Part shown: positions 49,534-58,800 of the stretch, in pieces
Position numbering within the stretch: position 1 is the stretch's first letter
Layout of the letters: the number at the start of each line of letters is the position of its first letter
NCBI GenBank assembly: GCA_963821505.1
Contig: CAWGEH010000023.1
Coordinates: forward strand, 1-64,000
Origin: VAZQ01 sp963821505
Lineage (GTDB): Bacteria; Pseudomonadota; Alphaproteobacteria; Rhizobiales; Xanthobacteraceae
Direction of reading: 5' to 3'
DNA length: 64,000 nucleotides
The notes under the pieces: generated by a model
Told to the model about the DNA's origin: nothing
What the model saw: only the letters and a program-made list of their open reading frames with translations
Database searches by the model: none
Position numbers and translations under genes: made by a program

Positions 49534-51123
49534 ATGTCGATGACGTCCCAGCTGAAACGTCCGCTTCTGTGGACGCCCGGGGACTGGAACGCGTTCTTCG
49601 GGTTCGGCACCAACATTCTGGTCAACATGCTCGTGCTCACGGGCCTGTTGCGTTTCGTGCTGAAGATGCCGGACTCGCTCGTGTTCGGCCGCATCCTGCC
49701 GGCGCTCGGCCTGATGATGTGCCTGTCGACCATGTACTACGCGTTCCTCGCCTACCGGCTGGCGCTCAGGACCGGCCGCCGCGACGTGTGCGCGCTGCCC
49801 TCGGGCGTGAGCGTGCCGCACATGTTCATCGTCACCTTCGTGATCATGTTGCCGATCACGCTCAAGACCAACGATCCGGTCAAGGGCTGGGAGGCCGGCC
49901 TGGTATGGGTCTTCTTCCAGAGCTTCATTCTCATGATCGGGGGATTCGTCGCGCCTTATATCCGCCGGATCACGCCGCGCGCGGCGCTGCTCGGAACGCT
50001 CGCCGGCGTCTCCGTCACCTTCATCTCGATGCGGCCGGCGCTCGAAATGTACATGACGCCGATCATCGGGCTCACCTGCTTCGCCATCATTCTGGTGGCC
50101 TGGTTCGGGGGATTCAAATATCCCAAGGGTATTCCGGCCGGACTTGTCGCCATCGCCGTCGGCATGATCATCGCCTGGGGATCCAACCTGTTCGGCCTCG
50201 GCTATGGCGGGCTGAGCCTGGAAGGTCTGCGTGGCGCGTTCACGAATTTCGGCTTCTCGGTGCCGATCCCGGCCGTCGACCACGTGTTCTCCGGCTTCCA
50301 GTTCCTCGGCGTGATTCTCGTGACCGCGATCCCGTTCGGCATCTATGACCTGGTCGAGGCCATGGACAACGTGGAGAGCGCGGAGGCGGCCGGGGACGCC
50401 TATCCGACCACCCGCGTGCTCACCGCCGACGGCGTCGTCAGCCTGATCGGCTGCCTGATGGGCAATCCGTTCATCAACGCGGTCTATATCGGCCATCCCG
50501 GCTGGAAGGCGATGGGCGGGCGCATCGGCTATTCGGCGGCGACCGGGATCATGGTGATCGTGCTGTCGTGGTTCGGCGTCGTCTCGGTACTGCTGGCGCT
50601 CGTCCCGGTGGTCGCGATCTCGCCGATCCTGCTCTATATCGGCATGCTGATCGGCGCACAGGCGTTCCAGACCACGCCGACCACGCACGCCCCGGCGATC
50701 GTGCTTGCGCTCACCCCGCATCTCGCGGCCTGGTGCAAGACCCTGGTGGACGGCGCGCTCGGGGCGGCGGGGACCAGCGCCGCGGCGATCGGTCTCGACA
50801 AGCTCGGCCAGGTGGGCGTGCTCTATCACGGGCTCGAGGTGCTCGGCGGCGGTTCGATCCTGACTGGCCTCGTGCTGGGGGCCGTCGGCGTTTTCGTCAT
50901 CGAGAAGAAATTCGCGGAAGCCGCCGCTTTCGCGCTCTCCGGAGCGGTGCTCACCTTCTTCGGCTTCATGCACGGCGAGTCGGTGGGATTGGCCGTCACC
51001 CCGACGGTGGCAATCGCTTACGCCATCGTCGCCGTCTTCCTGTTCGGCTTGAGCCGGTCGCCGGCGATGGCGTTGGCGCCGCAAGCTTCGGAGCCTAGTG
51101 CCGTCGCCGCGCCGGCGGAGTAG
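49534..51123 (+). CDS. NCS2/AzgA-like nucleobase permease
   Basis: The start at 49534 (MSMTSQLKRPLLWTPGDWNA) has GGGGAGGG upstream. The 529-residue protein has about 12-14 hydrophobic segments, such as FGTNILVNMLVLTGLLRFVL, YMTPIIGLTCFAIILVAWFG and GIMVIVLSWFGVVSVLLALV. AIPFGIYDLVEAMDNVESAE and GNPFINAVYIGHPGWKAMGG correspond to the substrate-site helices of uracil/xanthine permeases. It should import a purine, pyrimidine or s-triazine-like ring. It follows the cysteine hydrolase on the same strand. Confidence 0.8.
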   Translation: MSMTSQLKRPLLWTPGDWNAFFGFGTNILVNMLVLTGLLRFVLKMPDSLVFGRILPALGLMMCLSTMYYAFLAYRLALRTGRRDVCALPSGVSVPHMFIVTFVIMLPITLKTNDPVKGWEAGLVWVFFQSFILMIGGFVAPYIRRITPRAALLGTLAGVSVTFISMRPALEMYMTPIIGLTCFAIILVAWFGGFKYPKGIPAGLVAIAVGMIIAWGSNLFGLGYGGLSLEGLRGAFTNFGFSVPIPAVDHVFSGFQFLGVILVTAIPFGIYDLVEAMDNVESAEAAGDAYPTTRVLTADGVVSLIGCLMGNPFINAVYIGHPGWKAMGGRIGYSAATGIMVIVLSWFGVVSVLLALVPVVAISPILLYIGMLIGAQAFQTTPTTHAPAIVLALTPHLAAWCKTLVDGALGAAGTSAAAIGLDKLGQVGVLYHGLEVLGGGSILTGLVLGAVGVFVIEKKFAEAAAFALSGAVLTFFGFMHGESVGLAVTPTVAIAYAIVAVFLFGLSRSPAMALAPQASEPSAVAAPAE

Positions 51124-51136
51124 TTGAAACGGGGCC

Positions 51137-51251
51137 GTCGTTGCCGCGCGGGGCACCCCGCGACGCCTGCGTCGCGGGGACCCCGTAGCGGGGACCGAGT
51201 GCCGGGTCCTGCGGTCTCTGGACTATGGGTTCCCGTTTGCGCGGGAACGAC
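51137..51251. repeat. imperfect palindromic repeat after the permease gene
   Basis: GTCGTTGCCGCGCGGGGCAC at the left faces TTTGCGCGGGAACGAC at the right, with GGACCCCGTAGCGGGGACC as an inner hairpin. This CGGGGACC type recurs in shorter form at 55973. It lies between the convergent permease and monooxygenase genes and may end both transcripts. Confidence 0.65.
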
Positions 51252-51268
51252 AGTCACATATTTGACGC

Positions 51269-52456
51269 TCAGCCCAGCTCCTGCGCGCGGCGCAGGCTGG
51301 CGAGCATGGACACCCGCAGCAGGTACTCGTAGGTGCGGTCCTTGTCGGCCGCGATCTCGGCCAGGCTGCGGGCGAATTCGATCCCGTCGGATTCGAGATT
51401 GCGCTTGTTCTGGATCGACTGTTTCTCGATGTATTCGAGCGTCACCAGCCGGCGCTGCCGGTCGTAGCGTTCGAGCTCGGCCTCGGCCTTGGCGCCGTGC
51501 CAGACCTCGATCAGGCGCGAGGTCAAATTGATCGCGTCGTGGATGCCGCCGTTCATGCCCATGCCGCCGAGGGGATTGTTGATATGCGCCGCGTCCCCGA
51601 CGAGGAACGCGCGTCCCTGCTGAAACGTCTTCGCCACCCGTTGGTGCACCTTGTAGAGGGTGACATGCGCGATCTCGTAGCGCGAAATGCCCGGCACCAC
51701 GTTGGCCATGAGCGACTGGGCAAATTCGCCGCTCAACGCCAGCTCGTCGCTCTCGTCGGCGGCAACCGGAAACATCACGCGGCAGAGGCCGGGAATTTGC
51801 AGCAGGAAATGCCAGCGCTTTGGATCGCACACGTAGCTCACCGCCACCAGGTCCGGAATGACCGCGCGAAAGTCGAACGGCGTGCTCACGACCAGAAATC
51901 GCTCGGGCCAGGTGAATCCGGGAAACTCGATCCCGAGCGAGCGCCGCACGTCGCTGCGTGCGCCGTCGGCGCCGATGAGCCAGCGGCCCGTCCGCGTCTC
52001 GGCGCGTCCCTCGCGTTCGATTGCGATCTCCACGCCCGAACGCAGCTGCGCCACGTGCCGGACCGGGCTGTCGAAGTGAAGCTCGAACTCGTTCTTGTGG
52101 CGCAGCTGCTCGTAAAAGATGCGCGTCAGCTTGGATTGCTCGCTCTGCACCCGGTAGGGGTGGGCGGTGGCGTCGGCGATGGCGCCGAAATCGAACTGCG
52201 CCAGCACGCCGTGTTGCTTGGTCCGATACTGGAACTGCGGCGCCGCCAATCCCTGCGCGATCAGCGGCTTCGCCGCCCAGAGCCGATCGAGCATGTCGAG
52301 CGTCGGCGGATGAAAGGTCGAAGCGCGCGACTCCTCGCTCAGATCGCCTCCAGCCTCGAACACGGTCACCGGCACGCCGCCGCGCACGAGGTTGGCCGCG
52401 GCGGTGAGGCCGACCGGCCCGGCGCCGGCGATCAAGATGCGCTCGTCAATGGCCAT
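51269..52456 (-). CDS. FAD-dependent aromatic hydroxylase-like monooxygenase
   Basis: The 395-residue protein starts at 52456 with MAIDERILIAGAGPVGLTAA, the GxGxxG FAD fold. RWLIGADGARSDVRRSLGIE is the DG motif and AFLVGDAAHINNPLGGMGMN the GD motif. These three mark group A flavin hydroxylases such as phenol or hydroxybenzoate hydroxylases. It would use NAD(P)H and O2 to hydroxylate a ring. Upstream on the same strand are a Bug receptor and CoA-pathway genes, which supports a catabolic role. Confidence 0.85.
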   Translation of the reverse strand: MAIDERILIAGAGPVGLTAAANLVRGGVPVTVFEAGGDLSEESRASTFHPPTLDMLDRLWAAKPLIAQGLAAPQFQYRTKQHGVLAQFDFGAIADATAHPYRVQSEQSKLTRIFYEQLRHKNEFELHFDSPVRHVAQLRSGVEIAIEREGRAETRTGRWLIGADGARSDVRRSLGIEFPGFTWPERFLVVSTPFDFRAVIPDLVAVSYVCDPKRWHFLLQIPGLCRVMFPVAADESDELALSGEFAQSLMANVVPGISRYEIAHVTLYKVHQRVAKTFQQGRAFLVGDAAHINNPLGGMGMNGGIHDAINLTSRLIEVWHGAKAEAELERYDRQRRLVTLEYIEKQSIQNKRNLESDGIEFARSLAEIAADKDRTYEYLLRVSMLASLRRAQELG

Positions 52457-52516
52457 GATGGTCCGGACGCGGTCGTTCCCCGCAGCCGCCAATCAAACGA
52501 TTCGCCGCACGGCTGG

Positions 52517-53506
52517 TTATTGGATCGGCTGGATGCCCGCCTTGGTGATGATGTCGCGCCATTTGACGATTTCGGCGGAGATGAACTTGCCGAGTTCGTC
52601 GGGCGTGAAAATGACGGGTTCTGCGCCTTGCTCGGTGAATTTTTTCCGCAGCTCCGGATCCGACAGGGCGGCCGTGAACTCGTGGCTGAGCTTGGCGACG
52701 ATCGGCTTGGGGGTGTCGCGCGGGGCCAGCATCACGAACCACCCCGAGGCTTGGTAGTTCGGGAGACCGGCCTCCGCCGTGGTGGGCACGTCGGGAAGCG
52801 CGGCCATTCGTTGTTTGCTCGCGACCGCGAGCGCTCGAGCGCCGCCGGCGTTGAGCGCCGCCAGCACATTGGGCAGCCACTGGAAGCCGAGCGGCACCGT
52901 GCCCGCCATCAGATCCGGAGTGTATTGCGCTATGTTTCGGTAGGGCACATGGGTGAGCTTGACGCCGGCGAGCTGATCGAAATACGCACCCGCCAGGTGC
53001 TGGGAGCTGCCGATGCCGACCGAACCGTAATTGAGCTGGTTCGGCCGCTCCTTGGCATAGGCGATCAATTCGGTCAGCGTCTTCACCGGCAGCTTGGTGC
53101 TCGCCACGATGACGATCGGAAACACTCCGATCATCGCGACCGGCTCGAAATCCTTCTCCACGTCGTAGCCGAGATCGCGATAGAGCGTCTTGTTGGCGGC
53201 CACCGGCCCCGAACCGCTGCCCACCAATGTGTAACCGTCCGGGGTCGCTCTGGACGCGGCGAGGGTGCCGGTATTGCCGCCGGCACCCGGACGGTTGTCG
53301 ACGACGAAGGGCTGGCCGATCGACTTGCTCGCGCGGTCGAGCAGGATGCGGGTGACGACGTCGCTCGCGCTGCCGCCGGCAAACGGAACGATCACTTGAA
53401 TCGGCCGCGTCGGATAGCTCTGCGCGCGGGCCACGGAGCTGCCGAGGACGATGGCGAGCGCGGCGACCGCAATCGGTGCGGACCAGTTTTGTGTTCCCGT
53501 TTTCAT
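52517..53506 (-). CDS. Bug/TctC-family periplasmic binding protein
   Basis: The 329-residue protein starts MKTGTQNWSAPIAVAALAIV and has a signal peptide ending ARA-QSYP. Family motifs include YPTRPIQVIVPFAGGSASDV, DNRPGAGGNTGTLAASRATP, DGYTLVGSGSG, YGSVGIGSSQHLAGAYFDQL, VPYRNIAQYTPDLMAGTVPL and PTTAEAGLPNYQASGWFVML. It lies between the monooxygenase and the enoyl-CoA hydratase on one strand with short gaps, so it likely binds the substrate of this pathway. TctA and TctB are not in the window. Confidence 0.9.
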   Translation of the reverse strand: MKTGTQNWSAPIAVAALAIVLGSSVARAQSYPTRPIQVIVPFAGGSASDVVTRILLDRASKSIGQPFVVDNRPGAGGNTGTLAASRATPDGYTLVGSGSGPVAANKTLYRDLGYDVEKDFEPVAMIGVFPIVIVASTKLPVKTLTELIAYAKERPNQLNYGSVGIGSSQHLAGAYFDQLAGVKLTHVPYRNIAQYTPDLMAGTVPLGFQWLPNVLAALNAGGARALAVASKQRMAALPDVPTTAEAGLPNYQASGWFVMLAPRDTPKPIVAKLSHEFTAALSDPELRKKFTEQGAEPVIFTPDELGKFISAEIVKWRDIITKAGIQPIQ

Positions 53507-53545
53507 GGCTGTCCTTTCGGTTGAAGTCCTGTGATGGCCCCCGCT

Positions 53546-54346
53546 TCAAGTCCCCTTGAACCGGGCCGGCCGCTTGGCGTGGAATGCCTCCACCCCCTCG
53601 CGGAAATCGTCCGACTGCCGGAGCCGGCTGTAGCAATGGCCTTCGAGCTCGATCGCAATCGACAGGTTCGCGTCTTCGGTGTCGTTCAACAGCTTCTTGG
53701 CCGTGCGCTGGGCGAGGGGCGAAAACGCGCGCAATTCATCGACCAGCGCGTCGGTCGCCGCCTCCAGGGCGTCGTCCGGCGCGCATTCGCTCGCGATGCC
53801 CCAGTCGTAGGCCTGCTTGGCCGGAATGCGCCGCGAGCGCATCACGATATCCTTGGTGCGCGTGATGCCGATGATCTTCTGCAGCCGCGCCGAGCCGCCC
53901 GAGCCGGGGATCTGGCCGAGCCGCTGCTCCGGCAGCGCGTAGAAGCAGGTTTCCGAAACGATGCGGAAGTCGCAAGCGAGCGAGAGCTCGAAGCCGACGC
54001 CGAAGCAATAGCCACGGTTGGCGGCGATCACGGGCTTTGCGCAGCGCGCCGGCGCGGCGATGTTCCAGGCGAGCCGTGACACGTGCTCGGGGGCTGCTTC
54101 CATGAATCCCTTGATGTTGCCGCCACTGGAAAAATGCTCGCCTGTGGCGCGCAGCACGATGATCCGCACGCGCGCGTCCTCGTCCAGGGCCTCGAACACG
54201 AGCCGCAGCTGGTCGCGCTGCGGCATCGAGACGATGTTGAAGGGCGGACGGTCCAGGATCACGTCGGCGCGCTCGCGCGCGGGATCGATTTCCACGCGAA
54301 AGCCGTCGAGCGTGGCGATGCGCGGATCGGCGAATGGCGAACTCAT
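53546..54346 (-). CDS. enoyl-CoA hydratase/isomerase (crotonase family)
   Basis: The 266-residue protein starts at 54346 with MSSPFADPRIATLDGFRVEI. Crotonase features are RPPFNIVSMPQRDQLRLVFE, the oxyanion region ATGEHFSSGGNIKGFMEAAP and ANRGYCFGVGFELSLACDFR with its Glu. LGQIPGSGGSARLQKIIGIT follows. The first oxyanion loop is SGGN instead of the usual CAGAD. Its start overlaps the ligase stop by ATGA, so it is translationally coupled to the ligase. It probably acts on an aryl- or cyclic acyl-CoA made by that ligase. Confidence 0.85.
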   Translation of the reverse strand: MSSPFADPRIATLDGFRVEIDPARERADVILDRPPFNIVSMPQRDQLRLVFEALDEDARVRIIVLRATGEHFSSGGNIKGFMEAAPEHVSRLAWNIAAPARCAKPVIAANRGYCFGVGFELSLACDFRIVSETCFYALPEQRLGQIPGSGGSARLQKIIGITRTKDIVMRSRRIPAKQAYDWGIASECAPDDALEAATDALVDELRAFSPLAQRTAKKLLNDTEDANLSIAIELEGHCYSRLRQSDDFREGVEAFHAKRPARFKGT

Positions 54347-55921
54347 GTGGCGGTTCCTTGTTGGCAGGCGGGTGGCGGCCTTTCGCCGGAAAACGCGCTG
54401 CGCTCCGGCTCGTATTCGCCCGCCACCAGCCTGCGGCGCAACAGCTTGCCGACGGGCGATTTCGGAATCGCCTCGACGAAGACGTAGCGCCGCGGACGCT
54501 TGAAATTGGCGAGCCCGGACTGGCGGCAGAATTGATCGAGCTCCTCGGGCGCGACCACGATGCGCCGCTTCACGAACGCGGAAACCACCTTGCCCCAGCG
54601 CTCGTCGGCGAGGCCGACCACGGCCACTTCGGAGACCGCGGGATGCAGCGACAGGCAGCTTTCGATCTCGACCGGCGAGATGTTCTCTCCGCCGCTGATG
54701 ATCATGTCGTCGACGCGACCGGTGACGAAGAGATCGCCGTCGGCGTCGACATAGCCGGTATCGCCGGTGAAATACCAGCCGTCGCGCAACGCCTTGGCGT
54801 CCGCATCGGGCCGCCGCCAATAGCCCTCGAAGGATTCGTCGCCCGCCATGAGCGCGATGATCTCGCCTTCCTCGCCGGCCGCCGCGGTTTCCTCGGGCGA
54901 GCTGGCGCCGAGCCGCACCACGCGCACCATCTGGTTGATGCCGGCGCGGCCGGCCGAACCCGGTTTTGCCGGCGCATTCTGGTCGATGGTGAAGGTGTAG
55001 ATCTCGGACGAGCCGTAATGATTGACGAAAAGGTCCGGCTTGAACGCAGCCTTCAGCGCCTTGAGCAGGCCGTCCGTCATCGAAGCGCCGGCGAAGCCGA
55101 GCTTGCGCACGGAGCTGACGTCGGCGGTCTTCGAATCGCTCGTCGTGCAGGAGGTCGTGGTAGAGCGTCGGCACGAGGTAGAGATTGGTGATGCGCTCGG
55201 CCGCGATCAGCTCGAGCGCGCGGGCGACGTCGAAGCGCGGCAGGCAGACGAAGGCGCCGCCGATCAACGACATGGCGATGAGCGAGCGCACGCCCATGGT
55301 GTGGTAGAGCGGCATGGCCCCGAGCGTGCGCTCGTGCTGGCCATAGAGATTTTGCGCCACATGGGCGAGCGCGGCGGCGCGCTCGGCGCGCTGGCGGCGC
55401 GGCACCCCTTTGGGCCGCGCGGTGGTGCCGGAGGTGTAGAGCATCAACGACCACGCTTCGGCGCCGACGCGCGGCTGGGCTTCGTTCGCGCCCGCGCCGA
55501 GGAGGGATTCGAACGCGAGATCCGGCGAGCGCGGGTCGGCAATCGCGATGCGCGGGCAAGCGCGCGCCTCGGACGAGGCGCGCACGGCGTCGGCGGAAAC
55601 GCCTTCGTATATGACGGCCGTCGCCCCGGCGTCGCGCAGGCAGAAATCGACCTCATCCGCGGTCGAGCGCCAGTTGAGCGGGGTTATGATGATCCCGGCG
55701 AATTGGCACGCCCAATGGATCGTCGCCGATTCCCAGCGGTTCTGCAGTAGCGTGACGAGATGGTCGCCGGGCGTGAGCCCAAGCGCGTCGAAGCCGGCAA
55801 CGAGCGCCGAAATCCTCCGGTACCAGGCGCTGTAGGTCAGGCGCAGGTCGCCGTCGACGATCGCCAATGCCTGCGGGTCGCGCGCGACGCTCGCGAGGAA
55901 GCTCGTCCCGAGATCAAGCAC
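54343..55921 (-). pseudogene. acyl-CoA ligase (AMP-forming), broken by one frameshift
   Basis: One frame carries the N-terminal part: LDLGTSFLASVARDPQALAI, SLMLYTSGTTARPKGVPRRQ (the P-loop-like AMP motif) and YLVPTLYHDLLHDERFE. From about 55131 the protein continues in another frame with VRKLGFAGASMTDGLLKALK, NHYGSSEIYTFTIDQNA, DGWYFTGDTGYVDADGDLFV and ISGGENISPVEIESCL. It ends near KSPVGKLLRRRL. One extra A in TTCGAAGACC explains the break. The rejoined enzyme of about 525 residues would activate a carboxylic acid with CoA. The start is uncertain. I used the GTG of VLDLGTSF. Confidence 0.8.
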
Positions 55922-55972
55922 GGCGCGCGGTGTCCCGTTCGATGGCGCGCCCGGCCCGGCCCGCCGCCGTCT

Positions 55973-56044
55973 GTCGTCCCCGCGCAAGCGGGGACCCATG
56001 ACCATCGGCTCTGGAATATGGGTCCGCGCTTGCGCGTGGACGAC
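55973..56044. repeat. palindromic CGGGGACC-type repeat
   Basis: GTCGTCCCCGCGCAAGCGGG at the left faces CCGCGCTTGCGCGTGGACGA at the right around a GGACCCATGACCATC centre. It separates the divergent ligase and UbiD genes and therefore sits in their shared promoter region. Confidence 0.7.
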
Positions 56045-56147
56045 GGCGACGAACTGATGCTGAGCCAATCATCCGCATGCTGTCGAGTTGGCCGCGCCTT
56101 GTGGCGATGATACATCTCTGCCGGAGCGTTGCCATCGAGACAAGCCC

Positions 56148-57602
56148 ATGGCCCAAACTAGCAAGGCGTCGCGACCCGGACGAGACCCCGCGCCGGCGCG
56201 GACGCGCGGCGACAACACGCCGCAGCCGGTGCGCTCGCTGCGGGACTGGCTCGATCATCTCGCCGCCCGCGACCGCCTGGTGGTGCTCGAGCCGGGAACC
56301 GGGCTTCGCTTCGAGCTCGCCGCTGTCGCCAAGCGTCTCGACGGGCTGCGCGCAACCCTGTTCCCGCGGCCGGGCGGGCATGCGATTCCCGTCGTCTCCG
56401 GCCTCGTTTCCGACCGCGGCTGGATGGCCGAGGCGATGGGGGTGGAGCCCGCCGAGGTGCTCGCTCGCTTTCAAGAAGCCGCGCTCAACCCGATCCCGTG
56501 GCAGGAGACGGTGTCGGCGCCGGCGCAGGAGGTCGTCCACCGTGAGGTCGATCTCGCGCGGCTGCTGCCGCTTCCCACCCACAACGAGCACGACAGCGGC
56601 CCCTATGTCACCGCCGGCCTGATGATCACCCGCAATCCGCGCACGGGAAAGCAGAACGTCTCGATCCATCGCTGCCAGTTGAGCGGCCCCAACCGTCTCG
56701 GCGTGCTGCTGCTCCCGCGCCATGCCCACATGTTCTTCGAGATGGCGGAGGAGGGCGGGCGGCCGCTCGAGGCCGCCATCGTCGTCGGGATCGACCCGCT
56801 CACCTTGCTCGCCTCGCAGGCCATCGCTCCGATCGACGTCGACGAGCTCGAGATCGCCGGCGCGCTGCACCGGCGGCCGCTATCGGTGGTCAAGTGCCGC
56901 ACCAGCGAATTGCGCGTGCCGGCGGATGCTGAGATCGTGATCGAGGGCCATTTTCTGCCGGGCGTGCGCGAGCCGGAAGGCCCGTTCGGCGAGTTTCCGC
57001 AATACTACGGCGAGCGCGCCGAGCGGCACGTGATGGAGATCGACGCCGTCACGCTTCGCAAGGACGCCATCTTCCATACCATCGTCGGCGGCGGATTGGA
57101 GCATCTGCTGCTCGGCGCCATCCCGCGTGAAGCGACGTTGCTGGCGCACCTTCAGCGCTCCTTCCCCAACGTGCGCGACGTGCATCTCGCGCGCGGCGGC
57201 GCGTGCCGCTACCACCTCTACGTCCAGATCCGCAAGCGCCAGGAGGGCGAGGCCAAGAACGTCATGCTCGGCGCCTTCGCCGGGCATTACGACGTGAAGC
57301 ACGTGATCGTGGTCGACGAGGACGTCGATATCCACAATCCCGACGAGGTCGAATGGGCGGTGGCGACCCGCTTCCAGGCCGACCGCGACCTCGTGGTGGT
57401 GGCGGAAAGCCAGGGCTCGAAGCTCGATCCGTCGACCCGCGACGGCGTCGGCGCCAAGATGGGGCTCGACGCCACCAAGCCGCTGTCGGCGGACGAGATG
57501 GTGTTCAAGCGCATTCGCGTCCCCGGCGAGGAGAACGTCGACGTCGCGGCTCTCCTTGCCGGCACCGGCCGTGCCGACTGGCGCGAGGCGGTGAAGCGGT
57601 AG
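56148..57602 (+). CDS. UbiD-family prenylated-FMN decarboxylase
   Basis: The 484-residue protein starts at 56148 (MAQTSKASRPGRDPAPARTR) and then RSLRDWLDHLAARDRLVVLE. UbiD-type features are GLMITRNPRTGKQNVSIHRC and EGHFLPGVREPEGPFGEFPQ, then YYGERAERHVMEID. The Glu of PFGEFPQYYG near residue 281 and nearby Arg belong to the ERE triad that binds prFMN. PHLYVQIRK-like strands and FAGHYDVKHVIVVDEDVDIH complete the family pattern. It would decarboxylate, or reversibly carboxylate, an aromatic or unsaturated acid. The prFMN synthase UbiX is not in the window. Confidence 0.88.
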   Translation: MAQTSKASRPGRDPAPARTRGDNTPQPVRSLRDWLDHLAARDRLVVLEPGTGLRFELAAVAKRLDGLRATLFPRPGGHAIPVVSGLVSDRGWMAEAMGVEPAEVLARFQEAALNPIPWQETVSAPAQEVVHREVDLARLLPLPTHNEHDSGPYVTAGLMITRNPRTGKQNVSIHRCQLSGPNRLGVLLLPRHAHMFFEMAEEGGRPLEAAIVVGIDPLTLLASQAIAPIDVDELEIAGALHRRPLSVVKCRTSELRVPADAEIVIEGHFLPGVREPEGPFGEFPQYYGERAERHVMEIDAVTLRKDAIFHTIVGGGLEHLLLGAIPREATLLAHLQRSFPNVRDVHLARGGACRYHLYVQIRKRQEGEAKNVMLGAFAGHYDVKHVIVVDEDVDIHNPDEVEWAVATRFQADRDLVVVAESQGSKLDPSTRDGVGAKMGLDATKPLSADEMVFKRIRVPGEENVDVAALLAGTGRADWREAVKR

Positions 57603-57805
57603 GCCAGGACGGCGCCGCGGAGCTCGGTGCGATCGCTCCCTGCGGCGTCACTATTTCTCCTTCGCGGGCGACTTCATGCGGCGGCGGATCGCCGCAGAAG
57701 GGCGCTATGCGCTGATCGCTGTATCAACTACCTTTGCGGGACTGTGCTCGCGCAAAGCCGGCACCAAGGCCACGGCATCACGAGCTGCGATCCAAGGAGC
57801 AGATC

Positions 57806-58787
57806 ATGGTCACGCAACGGATGTTTGCCTGCACGCTGGTGGCGCTGTGCCTCGGACTGAGCGCCGGCAACGAGGCCGGTGCGCAGTCGTATCCCACCCA
57901 GCCGATCAAGATCATCGTTGCGGCCGCGCCGGGAGGGCCGTCCGATTTGCCGGCCCGTCTGGCGGCGCAAATCCTGCCGTCGAAGCTCGGGCAACCCGTG
58001 GTCGTCGAGAACCGTGGGGGTGCGGGTGGCGCGATCGGCGCGCGGGCGGCGGCGAGTGCAGCGCCCGACGGCTACACGCTGATGATCGGCAACACCAGCA
58101 CGCTGGCGGTGATCCCTGCGGTATCCGCCAGCGCCGGCTACGATCCGGTCAAGGACTTCGCTCCGATCGCCAAGGTTACGGAGGGCTTCCAGATCCTGGT
58201 CGTGCATCCGTCATCGCCATGGAAATCGATCAAGGAGCTGGTGGATTATTCCAAGGCCAATCCGGGCAAGGTCAATTACGCGCATACCGGCGCCGGCGGG
58301 CTGCCGCATCTCGCCGGCGAGCTTTTCATGTTGCGCAGTGGCGCGAAAATGACCGGCGTCTCCTATCGCAGCGGCGGGGAGTTCGACGACCGCAGTGTTG
58401 AGCAGGGCGGTCGACCTGACGCTCGAGAACATCGCCATCCTGGGGAGCCTCATCCGCGACGGAAAGCTGCGCGCGCTTGCCGTTGCCAACAAGGCGCGCA
58501 CCCCGTTGCTGCCCGACGTGCCGACTATGGCCGAGGCCGGCGTCCCGGATGCCGAGGCCAATACCTTCTTCGGCCTGGTCGCGCCGGCCGGCACGCCCGC
58601 GAGTATCATCAACAGGCTCAACGCGGTGATGAACGAGGGCATGCAGGCGCCCGACATTCGGACGAAAATCACCAATCTCGGCACCGAGGCGGCGCCCGGC
58701 TCGCCCGCGGACTTTGCAGCATTCATTGCCGCCCAGCACCGGAAGTGGACGGAAGTCGGCAAGGCCGCGGGCGTAAGGCTCGACTGA
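57806..58787 (+). pseudogene. Bug/TctC binding protein, broken by one frameshift
   Basis: From 57806, with AAGGAG upstream, one frame gives MVTQRMFACTLVALCLGLSA and a signal peptide, then YPTQPIKIIVAAAPGGPSDL and ENRGGAGGAIGARAAASAAP. DGYTLMIGNTSTLAVIPAV, VVHPSSPWKSIKELVDYSKA and TGVSYRSGGE follow. The protein then continues in the next frame with VLSRAVDLTLENIAILGSLI and PTMAEAGVPDAEANTFFGLV to the stop at 58787. The break is near 58380. Rejoined length is normal. It lies between UbiD and the monooxygenase on one strand. Confidence 0.8.
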
Positions 58788-58800
58788 GCAGCGCCCTCGC

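Noticed and set aside
51497..53524. Long plus-strand frame of 675 codons
   Set aside because: It runs antisense across two well-supported genes (a flavin hydroxylase and a Bug receptor), so it is a shadow.
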